Shown: piece by piece, positions 1 to 10,541 of the stretch
Layout: each line of letters begins with the position of its first letter
How positions within the stretch are numbered: the first letter of the stretch is position 1
From: Pohlia nutans
Lineage: Eukaryota > Streptophyta > Bryopsida > Bryales > Mniaceae
NCBI GenBank assembly: GCA_022496805.1
Contig: CM040102.1
Span: 2,867,501-2,931,500, forward strand
Direction of reading: 5' to 3'
Length of the DNA: 64,000 bases
Translations under genes and position numbers: made by a program
Notes under the pieces: generated by a model
The model's database searches: none
What the model was told of the DNA's origin: nothing
The model's input: the letters and a program-made list of their open reading frames with translations, nothing else

Positions 1-26
1 TGAAAACGACACTTTTTTTACTAGTG
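1..26 (+). mobile_element. Right-end fragment of a CACTA-type MITE
   Basis: The first bases match the right end of the 193-bp element at 12398-12590: a GAAAACGACAC-like stretch running into CTAGTG. The rest lies outside the window. Confidence 0.5.
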
Positions 27-119
27 TGAGTAGCTTAGTGTGCAACTTTGATCAGTCGTGCAACTTGCAGCATTGATCTATCATTTGATTGAGCACTATT
101 GATTTCTTGCTTTTTCTAG

Positions 120-268
120 TTCAATACTCTCTGAGCCCGGAGGACGTGGATTTTAGATATCATGGTGAGGATTTTAGTGTCTTGGCCACTGTATATGACG
201 CTTACAACAAGAAGTCCGATGTTGGTGGGCGGACGAGTGGAACTACAAGTATAAGAGCATCTCCATGA
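120..268 (+). CDS. Possible 3'-terminal exon of an upstream gene
   Basis: A pyrimidine-rich acceptor (TTTTTCTAG, AG at 118-119) is followed by 48 open codons ending in TGA at 266-268. The peptide begins QYSLSPEDVDFRYHGEDFSV and continues through LATVYDAYNKK; it looks like coding sequence, but I do not recognise the family. The last codons run into AAGAGCATCTCCA, which resembles the terminal motif of a MITE family seen elsewhere here, so the present stop may come from an insertion. The rest of the gene would lie to the left of the window. Confidence 0.3.
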
Positions 269-1030
269 ATTGCAGTATTGCACTATGAAGGTCATTCAAA
301 ATGGAGACCTCACCATGTAATTCTCCACCAGCATCACTCAATTAGACTTTGAAAATAGTAAATGAGCCACTAAGAACTCACCATGCATAGATTTGTGCAA
401 TCATGATGTGCAATTAAGAAGAGAAGATACACTAACTTGAGTGAATTTGAGGGCCTTGAACTCGGTTACATTTAATAAAACAGTTCCTTGAATTTAAAAA
501 CAATCAAGATCCTTCATACTAAATAAAGATTCTAATTGAGAGACCACCAAGCTTCGTAACTTATAACTATTTGGAGTGCACAAATAAGAGTGTAATAACC
601 CTTAAAGGATTAGGGCATAGTAGATACGTTGCCGTATATTTAACATTTGTTGTAAGTAGAAAGTTCCAATTTAAGATCTCAATAGCTTTTAAGACTATGT
701 AGACATGAATTTGAACTTCACTTTTGATATGAAAATCATAAGAGGTGTAGAACTATTCCAAATATAATGAAATACGGCCGTATAATACTGGTTGGAATGG
801 CCAATCTGGACCTTTAAGGGTTCAAGCAAAACTCATGGTATCTTATTCAAACTCAATATGAATTGAAAGATAACTCTCATAATCAAGTTTCCTACATCAA
901 ATCAAGATGTATAGCCTCTTTATACTTAAGTAGCACCTAGGTAGCACATGTGTATTATTGTGATATTACCTACATAAAAACATGAAAAGAGCATCCAAGA
1001 GCATCCAAGGTACTTGAATTTCTCTTCAAG
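269..1030. other. AT-rich intergenic flank
   Basis: No gene is visible. It holds the MITE at 594-825 and, at about 540-600, a decayed piece resembling the right arm of the foldback family (AACTATTTGGAGTGCACAAA). It ends at the left inverted repeat of the large element. Confidence 0.5.
594..825. mobile_element. MITE, TAACCCTTAAAGG-ended family
   Basis: The ends are inverted: ATAACCCTTAAAGG on the left and CCTTTAAGGGTTC on the right. The interior matches, in reverse orientation, the elements at 18664-18897 and 26150-26378 and a fragment at 56440-56605 (GTAGATACGTTGCCGTATAT shared). It is non-coding. Confidence 0.6.
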
Positions 1031-1055
1031 TAACACGCATTTCGTTAAAACTGGA
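1031..1055 (+). repeat. Left terminal inverted repeat of the 11-kb element
   Basis: It pairs with 12031-12055 with 23 of 25 positions identical. The conserved core is CATTTCGTTAAA. Confidence 0.7.
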
Positions 1056-1169
1056 TTTACGCGCGAATCCCGGACTTTTTGAGCTGCTTAGAAATAGGGA
1101 GATGAGCCAGGGGAGGTCGCAAAAAATCAATAGAGAGGCCGTATTCAGAAGGAGGAATGCCTGAATTCT

Positions 1170-1275
1170 GTTGACAGGGAGAAATTGACAATCTGATTTT
1201 CTGCGACAGGGAGTTATCTGCGGTCAGAATTTCTGCGACAGGGAATTATTTCAATTCCGGTTCCATGCGATAGGG
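1170..1275 (+). repeat. Short direct repeats near the left end of the element
   Basis: The phrase TCTGCGACAGGGA appears at about 1199 and 1231, with degenerate relatives before (GTTGACAGGGAG) and after (CCATGCGATAGGGAG). They may be subterminal binding repeats. Confidence 0.45.
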
Positions 1276-2494
1276 AGGCCTCCCCATTGTCGTTTCCAAT
1301 GTTGGGGAGCCGTCCCCATCGATCGGTGTTTGATGGTTCCCGGGATGCTGTCCTTGGCTGTGATAGGGAGGTCTCCCTGCTGGCGCCTGTCCTCCTGTAC
1401 TAGAAGGGCAGTAGAGAGTCTGTAAAAACCATAGGTGTCATTACACTCAAAGCATCAGATGAAAGAAAACTGTATTTTAATTCAAATCGAGTACATGGGG
1501 ACATTCTTCCGCCAGAGTGCAAACTCTATTCAACGTCCAATGGCGGCTACTGTGATCGGCCTATATCCTACATGCCCCTAGTCACCGCCGGCCTCGGAGG
1601 CGGCGTGAGAGGCGGCCAGAACTGCCTTAGCTTGGCGTTGTCTGCATCCAACTTCGGAATCTTGCGAAGCGAGCTCTCCGTGAAGTTCACTTTGGGTGTA
1701 CTTCAGTACTTCCGTAGAGGATGGCAGTGCAATCCACCCAACAGACGGCGTTGTCGCTGCCATCGCGCTCCCACTTCACATCCCAACAACCTCTATACCG
1801 CTCCTCGTCACTGAGCTCGCGGCCTCCTCGGGCGGGCCTCCAATATCGGATTTGGCACTTACCGTGATGTGCGGAGCGGGCGTCACGAACGGCCGGTGCA
1901 AGCACCCTGCCTATCCACACTGGATAGATTGCGGGGTCGTTGGGCCTCACGAGGACAAAGTGCCCGACGAGGGCGTCATGGTACGGGTTGAATGCCGGTG
2001 TTGGTCGGCGGCGTAATGGACCGCACCAAGGATCGGGCACCTCGTCCTCCGGAGTTGCGTTGGCAAGATCCCTCTCCCTCCGCACTTCATCTGGTGCTGG
2101 CGGAGGAGGAGGGTGAGCCGTCGTCCAATCTATGGTCGGCCAGAATCCATACACGAGGGTCCTTGGGGCCAGCGGCGAATCCTCGGAGCGGAGTTCCGTG
2201 ATAATGTCCACCCAGTACTGCACGTATGCCTCCATTTGGCCCCTGTACGCCTCGCTACGATGGCAGCCTCCCCTCCAGATGTCCACGTATTTCTGGAGCC
2301 CCGCTCGGATGAAATGCTTCTTCTTGTGTGACCTTGCGGCGTCCTCTTCAGTCATCTCAGAGTTCGTGCTCGGGTTGACACCACGCTCGCATCCCCAGAC
2401 GGGCTTCATCTTCACCGGGGCGGGGTCACCTAAGACACACGGCGAATACAAGTCAGTCACTTCTAACATGGTAGGCCTCGGGCTACAAAACTCA

Positions 2495-3255
2495 GGAGAA
2501 CTGGGAAGGCCTCCCCACGAAGACTGCCCCTACGGTACTTCAACGACGGGTGGAGAGGCCTTTCCAGAAAGACTGCCCGTACACTTCCTCAACGACAGGA
2601 GGGGATGCCTCTCCCCGAAGACTCCCCCTACACTACCGCGAACACGGGTGGAGAGGCCTCTGCCGGAAGACTGCCCATACAATTCCTCGATGACAGGTGG
2701 GGAGGCCTCTCCAGGAAGACTCCCTCTACACTACCGCGAATACGGGTGGAGAGGCCTCTCTCGGAAGACTCCCCCTACACTACCGTGAATATGGGTGGAG
2801 AGGCCTCTCCAGGAAGACTGCCCATACAATTCCTCGACGACAGGTGGGGAGGCCTCTCTAGGATGACTCCCTCTACACTACCGCGATTACGGATGGAGAG
2901 GCCTCCCCACGAAGATTGCCCCTACAATACTTTGACGACGGGTGGAGAGGCCTCTCCAAGAAAACTGCCCGTACAATTCCTCGACGACAGATGGGGAGGC
3001 CTCTCCAGGAAGACTCCCCCTACACTACCGCAAATACGGGTAGAGAGGCCTCTCCAGGAAGACTGCCCATACAATTCCTCGACGACAGGTGGGGAGACCT
3101 CTCTAGGAAGACTCCCCCTACACTACCGCGAATACGGGTGGAGAGGCCTCTCTAGGAAGACTGCCCATACAATTCCTCGACGACAGGTGGGGAGGCCTTT
3201 CTAGGAAGACTCCCCCTACACTACCGCGAATACGGGTGGAGAGGCCTCTCCAAGA
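2495..3255 (+). repeat. 49-bp minisatellite in the transposase intron
   Basis: About 16 units have a period near 49 bp. Each carries a GGAGAGGCCTCTCC or GGGGAGGCCTCTCC dyad followed by AGGAAGACTnCCC. Two spacer types alternate (CTACACTACCGCGAATACGG and ATACAATTCCTCGACGACAG), giving a higher-order period near 98 bp. The array lies inside the intron 2430-3373 of the minus-strand gene. Confidence 0.85.
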
Positions 3256-4589
3256 AGACTGCCCACGACGAAGACCCCAAGATGTCCCGAAGTTGAGTAC
3301 TTCAATCGTAGAAGTAGACAGATAGGGAGGCATCCCCATTGGACATAATGAGCACGTATGGTAGGAAGCGTACCTGAAGGAAGCAATGGCCGACTGTCGC
3401 GGTCCTGCTTCGACATCCTGTGAGGGCCCGTTCGGGGCAGCCAGGACGCGTCTGTCGCAAATGCCTTGTACTGGAATACCGGCCACCCATCATTGTCCAC
3501 AAAGAAGCAAAAAATGTGCATTTTCTTCATCCCCTCGAGAGGCCGGACATAACCCTTTATGTATGACTTGAAGTCAGCCACCTCTTGGACCACGTGCGGC
3601 ATGAAACTGAGCTTCTGCGATTCCATGAAGTGCTTCATGAGATTGGCCAGCACGAACGTGTTGCTCTTTCTCAGTACATTGGAGAGGTAACTGAAGTATC
3701 CGTCGATGTCCTCGTGCGTAGGGCCAACCAGCAAAAATCCAACCTGAATCTGAACAAACACTTTTCGCGCAGTGAGTAATGAGAGGAAGGCAAAAACAAA
3801 CTGATTTTTTTTGTCCTTGGCGGAATTATCCAATTGTAGGTACAACCTCTTCGAGAGGGGGTCCCTATGATCAGCATCTGCGGTGGCCTCCGGAATCGCA
3901 GCTACACATCGGGACTTCCGTCGCATGATCTTTTCAAAGAACTGGTTCAGTGGTGGTTCCTCGAAAAGGCTTTTCGAATTCCGGATGGCCGGCCTCTCCA
4001 ACTTTTGTAAGCAATGGGCAAGGGAAGAGATGGTGAAGTTTGGATTGCGTAGCCACAGATCGGTAGAGAAGTCCGCATAGGCCCCGTCGCTGTGTCCGTG
4101 TGTTAGCATTCCAGTCAACGTCACCGGTAGCTGGCCGAGGCCCGCCGTGCTCTTGGTAATGACATGGAGGCTCGGAAGAGCTGTCTTCCGGCTGTCCATG
4201 TCGTCGTCAATTATGCACAGCACATCCGACCTGCTCATGTCCGACTCGCTCCTCCAGCTGTAGTAAAGGTGCCGACAGGACTGCTAGTGAGCAACATGAG
4301 CATCATAGAACCTCTGGTGGTAGAGTGCCTCTGTGCTATCCTTCCCCGCCGCGGCGATGAACTCGTTCAGTTCGTTACATTCGGATCACTTAGAAAATGG
4401 GTTGCCAGCTTTCTTGACGTCGACTTTCCTAAACACCCTCTACTTCATGCGGCTGATCATAGACTGCGACACAACGTCTATAACAACATTTGAGTTCACC
4501 AGCCAAAAGAAATATCCGTCAGGGACATAGCGTTGGACATCGGGAGCACTCCCTATCCGCAACTGCAGAGGACACCCCACTGATGAAAG

Positions 4590-4945
4590 AAACGATGCCC
4601 TCCCCATCCAAGAATAGGGAAACCTCTCCAGCAACCGCCCGTTGGATAGACGGTGGGGAGACCTCCCCATAGGACGACTGTCATCTCCATTCAGGATACT
4701 TCCACAGTGGAGAGCCCACCGTACACGCGACCAAAGATGGGCACCACATCTACAAAGCACAGAAGCCCTCCCTGCGAGTCGCGCATCAGATAAACTCTGG
4801 AGACACCTCCCAAAACGCCGCACATTATTCCGATTCCAAGATTCTCCAACTGCAGGGAGGCCCCCCTACAATACTCCCACATCCATACCATAAGGAGGCC
4901 TCCCTACAATACTCCCACATCCATACCATGAGGAGGCCTCCCGAC
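4590..4945 (+). repeat. Scattered dyads and a short direct repeat
   Basis: GGGAGACCTCCCC-like dyads occur near 4655, and a roughly 39-bp unit (GGAGGCCTCCC then TACAATACTCCCACATCCAT) occurs twice in 4855-4942, ending on a third dyad. This lies in the proposed first intron of the minus-strand gene. Confidence 0.6.
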
Positions 4946-5309
4946 CTCTGAGCGCACTCGGAATAGGTTGCTGGTGCGACACTAGTTAAAAAATAGGGTG
5001 AGGTGTTGAAATAGAGGAGGGCGCAGCGTGTGCTTACATTGTTCACTTTATCGCGGACGACCTGCCATGTGAATGAAACCGGCACGTACTTCTGCACGTC
5101 CTGCCGACCGTTGCCGATCCCCTTCATCGTTGTTTCCGGCATGACGTTGCAGGTATCATTGACGATGGCCAGTACCGTCCCTTCCGCCTGCACGGTCGCC
5201 GGCCGAAGCTTACATTGCCCTGAGTTGCCATGGCGTGCTCCACAAAACCCTTGCCGATATCTTTGCTTGTAATCGAAGAAGGTCCCGCGCCCGAATCGTG
5301 ACGAGGGCC

Positions 5310-5945
5310 ACTGTGGAGGCGAAGCGGTCGTCCTGGGCATCCGGGTGGGGAGACCTCCCCATCATTTAGCGCTTCACACGGAGGGCGAGGTGGGATTGGC
5401 TGCCCACCTGGCGCTCCGGCAAGCCTCCGTGAAGCGTGACGGGGGCGACCGAAGAGGCAAAGCGGTCGTCTCGGGCATCCGGGTGGGGAGACCTCCCCAT
5501 CATTTAGGGCTTCACACGGAGGCCGGGTGGGGTTGGCTGCCCACCTGGCGCTCCGAGTGGCCTCCGTGAAGCGTGACGGGGGCGACCATAGAGGCAAAGC
5601 GGTCGTCCCGGGCATCCGGGTGGAGAGACCTCTCCATCATTTAGCGCTTCACACGGAGGCCGAGGTGGGGTTGGCTGCCCACCTGACGCTCCGGGTGGCC
5701 TCCGTGAAGCGTGACGGGGGCGACCGTAGAGGCAAAGCGGTCGTCCCGGGCATCCGGGTGGGGAGACCTCCCCATCATTTAGCGCTCCACACGGAAGGCG
5801 AGGTGGGGTTGGCTGTCCACTTGGCGCTCCGGGAGGCCTCCGTGAAGCGTGACGGGGGCGACCGTAGAGGCGACGCGGTCGTCCCGGGCATCTGGGTGGG
5901 GAGACCTCCCCATCATTTAGCGCTCCACACGGAGGCCGAGGTAGG
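5310..5945 (+). repeat. 138-bp tandem repeat
   Basis: There are about 4.5 units; the phrase CCGGGTGGGGAGACCTCCCC starts near 5341, 5479, 5616, 5754 and 5892, a spacing of 137-138 bp. Each unit contains the dyad GGGGAGACCTCCCC, then TCATTTAGCGCTTCACACGG and a GCGTGACGGGGGCGACC segment. Long ORFs on both strands follow from the period being divisible by three; I do not treat them as genes. Confidence 0.85.
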
Positions 5946-6499
5946 GTTGGCTGCCGAATCCGAGCTCTAGGAGCACTCCCAACACCGCAATGGACTAATG
6001 GAGGCTGGCCATGGCAGGACCGCGGTTGTCCCGGCCTATCTGGGGGAGACCTACCTACGCGCCCCGTCTGGTAGGGAGACCTCCCCACTGGCATCCTAGG
6101 GCTCACATGTAGGGAGGCCTTCCTATGGGTAAGACAAATCCGATAGGCAGATCTCCCCTCCACGTGTCAGACGGGGATGAGTGTCGCCGGCGAAACAATA
6201 TTTCCGTACACGATAAATGACAAAAATAAAACCCTACAATAATTAAAACTAAAAACAAGGACAAAACATAAATGAACATAGCAGTAGGTGCCAAGAAACC
6301 CACCTGCCACGTAGGCGGCTGACGTCTGAAAGTACACGTATCAAGCGGTGGATGCGCCACGTCGTCACGACATTTAATACAGAAAGTACACGGAATTCAA
6401 GGATTGGATCAAATGAGCGAGCTCTCAAAATGGTTGGCCGCATTGAAATGGGGATTTGTTGTAGGGTTTCAAACTAATAGTTTCCCATCGTGGCTTTCT

Positions 6500-6760
6500 A
6501 TTGGTAGGCCTGCGCAGTCGTCGGATTGCACATATGGACGTCTCAGATGGCGCCACGTGTCCTGATATTTGGGAAGAAGTATAATATCCCTTATACACGG
6601 CCGAGACCCGGTCTTACACGGCTGAAACTCTGGCTACTCTAGCCTGTCGCAGTGGCGCGCGGACGACTGTCAGATCTAGGGCAGCCACCCTAAACCGTCG
6701 GATCAAGCCCAAGCGGCTCCGCCGCACTATATTAGGTCTTCCCAGACCTCATTTGTCTTC
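6500..6760 (+). promoter_or_regulatory. Putative plus-strand promoter inside the element
   Basis: A stretch with few dyads, unlike its neighbours, contains a G-box-like GCCACGTGTCC near 6551 and a TATA-like CACTATATTAGG near 6724. The repeat-rich ORFs lie downstream. It could serve as the central divergent promoter of the element; this is inference. Confidence 0.35.
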
Positions 6761-6910
6761 ACTCGCTTTTCCTGTCATCACGAAGCGCTGCCTAATTCCG
6801 GTCTCGTCGTCTTCGACGCAAATATCTTCGTCCACGGCTATGGGGTAAACTCCTCAACCTTGCCCAATTGTGCGTTCTATCTATTTTATATTGTCTCTGG
6901 GGAGCTCACC

Positions 6911-7243
6911 ATGGATCTCCCCATCCGTTTTGTAGAGAGGATTCCCCAGCCCATTGGCTCTGGAGCTCTCTCCATCAATGTGCGTGGAGAGCTCTCCCTA
7001 ACTGCGCGCGTAGGGAGATCTCCCGAGCAGCGTGCGTGGGGAGATCCCCCTAGGCGCGCGCGTGGGGAGCTTTCTGCCTTTTCCAGACAGCGCGCGTGGG
7101 GAGCTCTCTCTAGCAGCGTGCATGGGGAGCTCTCCCTAGGCGAGAGTGTGGGGAGCTCTCCCGAGACGAGAGCGTGGGGAGCTCTCCCTAGGCGCGCGTG
7201 TGGAGAGATCTCCCGAGCAGCGTCCGTGGGGAGATCTGCCTAG
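6911..7243 (+). CDS. Hypothetical repeat-derived ORF (110 aa)
   Basis: The ATG sits in good context (CTCACCATGGAT) 185 bases after the TATA-like site. The first 25 residues (MDLPIRFVERIPQPIGSGAL) look non-repetitive; the rest is translation of the 31-bp minisatellite. No known domain. It may be only a by-product of the repeats. Confidence 0.2.
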   Translation: MDLPIRFVERIPQPIGSGALSINVRGELSLTARVGRSPEQRAWGDPPRRARGELSAFSRQRAWGALSSSVHGELSLGESVGSSPETRAWGALPRRACGEISRAASVGRSA

Positions 7244-8330
7244 GCTCGTGTGGGAAGTTCTCTCCAGCAACGTGCGTGGAGAGCTCTCCCTGAGCGCGAG
7301 CGTAGGGAGCTCTCCCTGAGCGCGAGCGTAGGGAGCTCTCCCTGAGCGCGAGCGTAGGGAGCTCTCCCTAGGCGAGAGCGTGGAGAGCTCTCTCGAGGCG
7401 AGAGCGTGGGGAGCTCTCCCTAGGCGCGCGCGTGGGGAGATCTCCCGAGCAGCGTCCGTGGGGAGATCTGCCTAGGCGCGCGTGGGGAGCTTTCTCCAGC
7501 AACGTGCGTGGAGAGCTCTGCCTAAGCGCGAGCGTGGGGAGCTCTTCCTAGGCGAGAGCGTGGGGAGCTCTTTCTAGGCGCGCGCGTTGGGAGATCTCCT
7601 AAGCAGCGTCCGTGGGGAGAACTGCTTAGGTGCGCGCGTGGGGAGCTCTCTCCAGCAACGTGCGTGGAGAGCTCTCCCTAAGCGCGAGCGTGGGGAGCTC
7701 TCTCTAGGCGCTTGCGTAGGAAGATCTCCCGAGCAGCGTCCGTGGGGAGATTTCCCTAGGCACGGGCGTGGGGAGCTCTCCCCAGCAGCGCGCGTGGGGA
7801 GCTCTCTCGAGCAGCATGCATTGGGAGCTCTCTCTAAGCGCGAGCGTGGGGAGCTCTCTCTAGGCGCGCGCGTGGGGAGATCTCCCGAGCAGCGTCTGTG
7901 GGGAGATGTGCCTAGGCCCGCGCGTAGGGAGCTCTACCCAGTAGCGCGCGTGGGAAGCTCTCTCCAGCAACGTGTGTGGAGAGCTCTCCCTAAGCGTGAG
8001 CGTGGGGAGCTCTCCCTAGGCGCGCTAGTAGGGAGATCTCCTCAGCAGAGTGCTTGGAGAGATCTCCTTAGGCGCGCGCGTAGGAAGTTTTCCCAGGCAG
8101 CGCGCGTGGGGAGCTCTCTCCAACAGCGTGCGTGGGGAACTCTCCCAAGCAGCGTGCATATGGAGCTCTCTCGGGCAGCGTCCGTGGGGAGATCTCTCTA
8201 GGCGCGCGCGTGGGGAGCTCTCCCTAGCTGTGCGCGTGGGGAGCTCTCTCTAGCAGCGTGCGTAGGAAGCTCTACCTAGGGCGCGTGGAGAGTTCTCCCC
8301 GAACGCGTGGTCGGTGTCTTGACTGAATCG
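6955..8330 (+). repeat. 31-bp minisatellite, about 44 units
   Basis: The unit is roughly GTGGGGAGCTCTCCCTAGGC plus GCGCGC, with a period near 31 bp. The dyad core alternates between GAGCTC (SacI-like) and AGATCT (BglII-like), and spacers alternate between TAGGCGCGCGC, CAGCAACGTGC, GAGCAGCGTCC and TAAGCGCGAGC types. Because 31 is not a multiple of three, an open frame cycles through the three translations with a superperiod of 31 residues. Confidence 0.85.
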
Positions 8331-8465
8331 ACAGTGCGTGGAGGATTTATTAAATGTGAGTGATGTACTTGACGCACCGCCTGAGAACACCGGGGACAAC
8401 ATTCGTCCACGGCATAATGATCCTCTGGATCGTCAGGTGCCGGCAGTCTCAAATGACCAAGTCGC

Positions 8466-8490
8466 GGGGGGGGGGGGGGGGGGGGGGGGG
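8466..8490 (+). repeat. Run of 25 consecutive G
   Basis: A perfect G homopolymer inside a GC-rich ORF region. Its length is likely variable and hard to sequence, and slippage would change the frame linking the ORFs on either side. Confidence 0.9.
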
Positions 8491-8623
8491 AGTACGTCGA
8501 CCGCTGTCACCTCCTGCTGTTCGACAAAGGAATGGCCGGCGGAACGCAGAGATAGAGAGGGCCCCCTAGCGCATTGGTGCAAGGATTCCAATCAGCCGAC
8601 GGCAAACCCATGCATATGGCGCC

Positions 8624-10027
8624 CAAGACTCGTTTGACGTGGACAACCCCGTGAACTTGTCATCCGATGCGTCGGTGCACAAGATGCACACAGAGCCTCG
8701 CCGCGATAGGGAGCCCTACCTATCGGAGCGCAGCACACACACCGAGGATCATGGGCGATCAGAGGAGGCATCCGTATCCCAGCTCAACACTTACATGGAG
8801 CTTGGCCGCGGAGGGGAGCCCTTCCTATCCCAGCCCAGCATACATAGTCCGCCTGGACTAGAGCAAGAGCCCTCCCCATCGCAGCGCAATGCGCACAACG
8901 TGCCGGGCCGAGACAAGGAGTCCTCTATATCTAAGCGTGACACGTACACACCACGTGGCCGGCATAGGGAGCCTTCTCTATCGCAGCGAAGCACGCACCG
9001 TGTGCCTAGCCGTGACAGGGAGCCCTCCTTGTCCCCGCGCACCGCGCTCATTCCTCCTGCATTGAATCGGGATCCCTCGCGATCGCAACCCAACACGCGC
9101 ATTGAGCATCTCCAAGACATGGAGCCCTTCCTATTCCCGCGCAGTACTCACAGTCAGCCGCATGTAGAGGGGGAGGCCTCCCTATCGCACGGTCATGTTC
9201 GACCTCATGGGGAGCCCGCCCCATCGGCCCAAGCCGCGTCTGAATAGGTAGGCCTAGATGGGGAGCCCTCCCCACCGTTGTTGACCGGGAAAGCTCTCAA
9301 GTCCCTCCTGCATGGAATGGAGGCATCCAGCCCTGGTGGGGAGTCATCGGTGGTTGTGCAGCCCTTCGCGTCTGCTGTACCAGAGTGCGAAACACAGGAC
9401 CCTCGAGAGGGGGAGGCCTCCCTATCGCAGAAGGGTTTGCAGAAGGGTGCAAGGAAGAGGAAGGCTTCCGAGCGACAGCCACTGGACCTCGACAGCCAGA
9501 GGTCTGACCTCGAGGACGCTGCTGCGAGTGACGTCCGTAGGTCCAGTCGGGAACGGCAGCCAGTCGTTTTCCCGGACATGACCACTTCGGCCCATGGTCG
9601 AGCTGCTCTTGCACGAGGGAAGGGCCGGGTGCAAAGGGAGCCCATAGTCGCGGACTTGGAGGTGTGGCCTCTGTCAACACTTAGGGGAGTTCACCTTCTC
9701 CTTTTCTCTCCCCCACTGAGCCAGGCGGCTATGCAGGGAGTGCCCGGCTGGGTGCTGGACGCATTCGCGGGGCCTCTCTCAGCACACCTTTGGGATCAGG
9801 TACCCTCTTCTTTGTCGGGTCTGAATCCACTGGCGATGGCGGCTTCCAATCGCTTTCCCAGAAGGCGGCAAGGCGTCCCTGGTCAAAGGCGGCAAGGCGT
9901 CCCTGGTCAAAGGCGCCCGCTTCCGAAGGTGGCAAGAACGTGGGGGCCTTTGACCCCAACGCAGATCGAAGGAATGATGACGAGCATGTCTGAGGCCCCC
10001 GACACTTACATGTCTCCAGGTAGATAG
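8624..10027 (+). pseudogene. Repeat-rich ORF with one in-frame TAG, element-encoded, function unknown
   Basis: One frame stays open from about 8624 to the TAA at 10025-10027 except for TAG at 9245-9247; no ATG is obvious and an upstream exon is likely. The first part (8690-9190) is a 20-residue repeat with consensus REPSLSQRSTH. The second part has a basic patch (KGARKRKASERQPLD) and RSSRERQPVVFPD, which recall short DNA- or chromatin-binding tails, then a hydrophobic stretch (GVHLLLFSPPLSQAAM) and LWDQ next to a possible donor (CAG|GTACCC, 9798/9799). Near the end a 24-bp unit (AAGGCGTCCCTGGTCAAAGG) is duplicated. I recognise no family. It may be an accessory protein of the element, comparable in position to TnpA-like proteins; that is a guess. 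Confidence 0.4.
8690..9190 (+). repeat. 60-bp in-frame repeat encoding REPSLSQRSTH
   Basis: About nine units of 60 bp (20 codons). The dyad GGGAGCCCTCCCTATCG sits in each, read as (R)EPSLS. Unlike the 31-bp array, the period is a multiple of three, so the peptide repeat is kept. Confidence 0.8.
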
Positions 10028-10280
10028 GGAGGCCTCTCCTCTTAGAATCTCGACCTGCATCTTTTTTGGCTGCCCTCAGAACTGTAATGGACCGCTTTTG
10101 CAATGTAGGTCTTGAAATTTCGATAATTGAAAATTAAAAAGAAAATGTCTCCAGGTAGATAAGGAGGCCTCTTCTCTTAGAATCTCGGCTCATATATATG
10201 TTGGATGCCCTCAGAACTGTAATGGACTGCTTTTGCAATGTAGGTCCTGAAATTTCGATAATTGAAAATAAAATAAAAAA
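10010..10280 (+). repeat. 135-bp tandem duplication
   Basis: 10010-10144 is repeated at 10145-10280: ATGTCTCCAGGTAGAT, GAGGCCTCTyCTCTTAGAAT, CCCTCAGAACTGTAATGGAC, AAATTTCGATAATTGAAAAT. It overlaps the end of the preceding ORF and probably its 3' region. Confidence 0.85.
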
Positions 10281-10541
10281 ATCCGGAAGTTTGCGCTTGG
10301 GGAGCCCTCCCAATGTGATTCCTGCATGTTTAATTAGACCCTAGGATTTCATGAGTGAGGCTGCCTTCATAGGGAGGCCTCCCCGTCCATTGTCTAGTAT
10401 GCCATGACATGACTCGTCGTTCTAATCCATGCACGTGGTACAAACTGCTCATCGTTTGTATCCCGCGCAGACCGGTCGCCTCTGCTCTCTCCACTGCAAA
10501 TAGTAGATTTTCCGCGGCTGGATTCGCTAGCGCAGCCGACC

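Larger units (their letters stand above)
1687..5235 (-). pseudogene. DUF7869-type transposase-like gene, three exons, broken by stops
   Basis: Reading leftwards, I join three exons. About 5235-5038 contains VLAIVNDTCNVMP and DVQKYVPVSFTWQVVRDKVN and ends at a GTAAGC donor. 4562-3374 runs from a CTCTGCAG acceptor to a TTCAG|GTACGC donor. 2429-1687 runs from a TCTTAG acceptor to TGA. Exon phases agree at both joins. The middle exon holds the family core: IIDDDMDSRKT, LYLQLDNSAKDKKN and LLVGPTHEDIDGYFSYLS. By position these look like the D, D and E of an RNase-H-like (DDE) fold; relatives usually read GHTHED, so the first His is Pro here. The last exon has a BAH/chromo-like stretch (VGHFVLVRPNDPAIYPVWIG) typical of the C-terminus of these proteins. 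Three in-frame stops (TAG 4442-4440, TGA 4388-4386, TAG 4286-4284) interrupt an otherwise open frame. Family assignment is from memory of conserved motifs. Confidence 0.65.

Noticed and set aside
2132..3204. Plus-strand ORFs of about 200 codons
   Set aside because: They are translations of the 49-bp intronic minisatellite opposite the transposase-like gene.
5345..6163. Long ORFs on both strands (147 and 219 codons)
   Set aside because: They follow from a 138-bp period divisible by three; no domain, no start context, and both strands are equally open.
6955..8330. CRISPR-like array (31-bp regular repeats)
   Set aside because: Spacers are themselves repeats of a few types, there are no cas genes, and the setting is a plant nuclear genome; it is a minisatellite.
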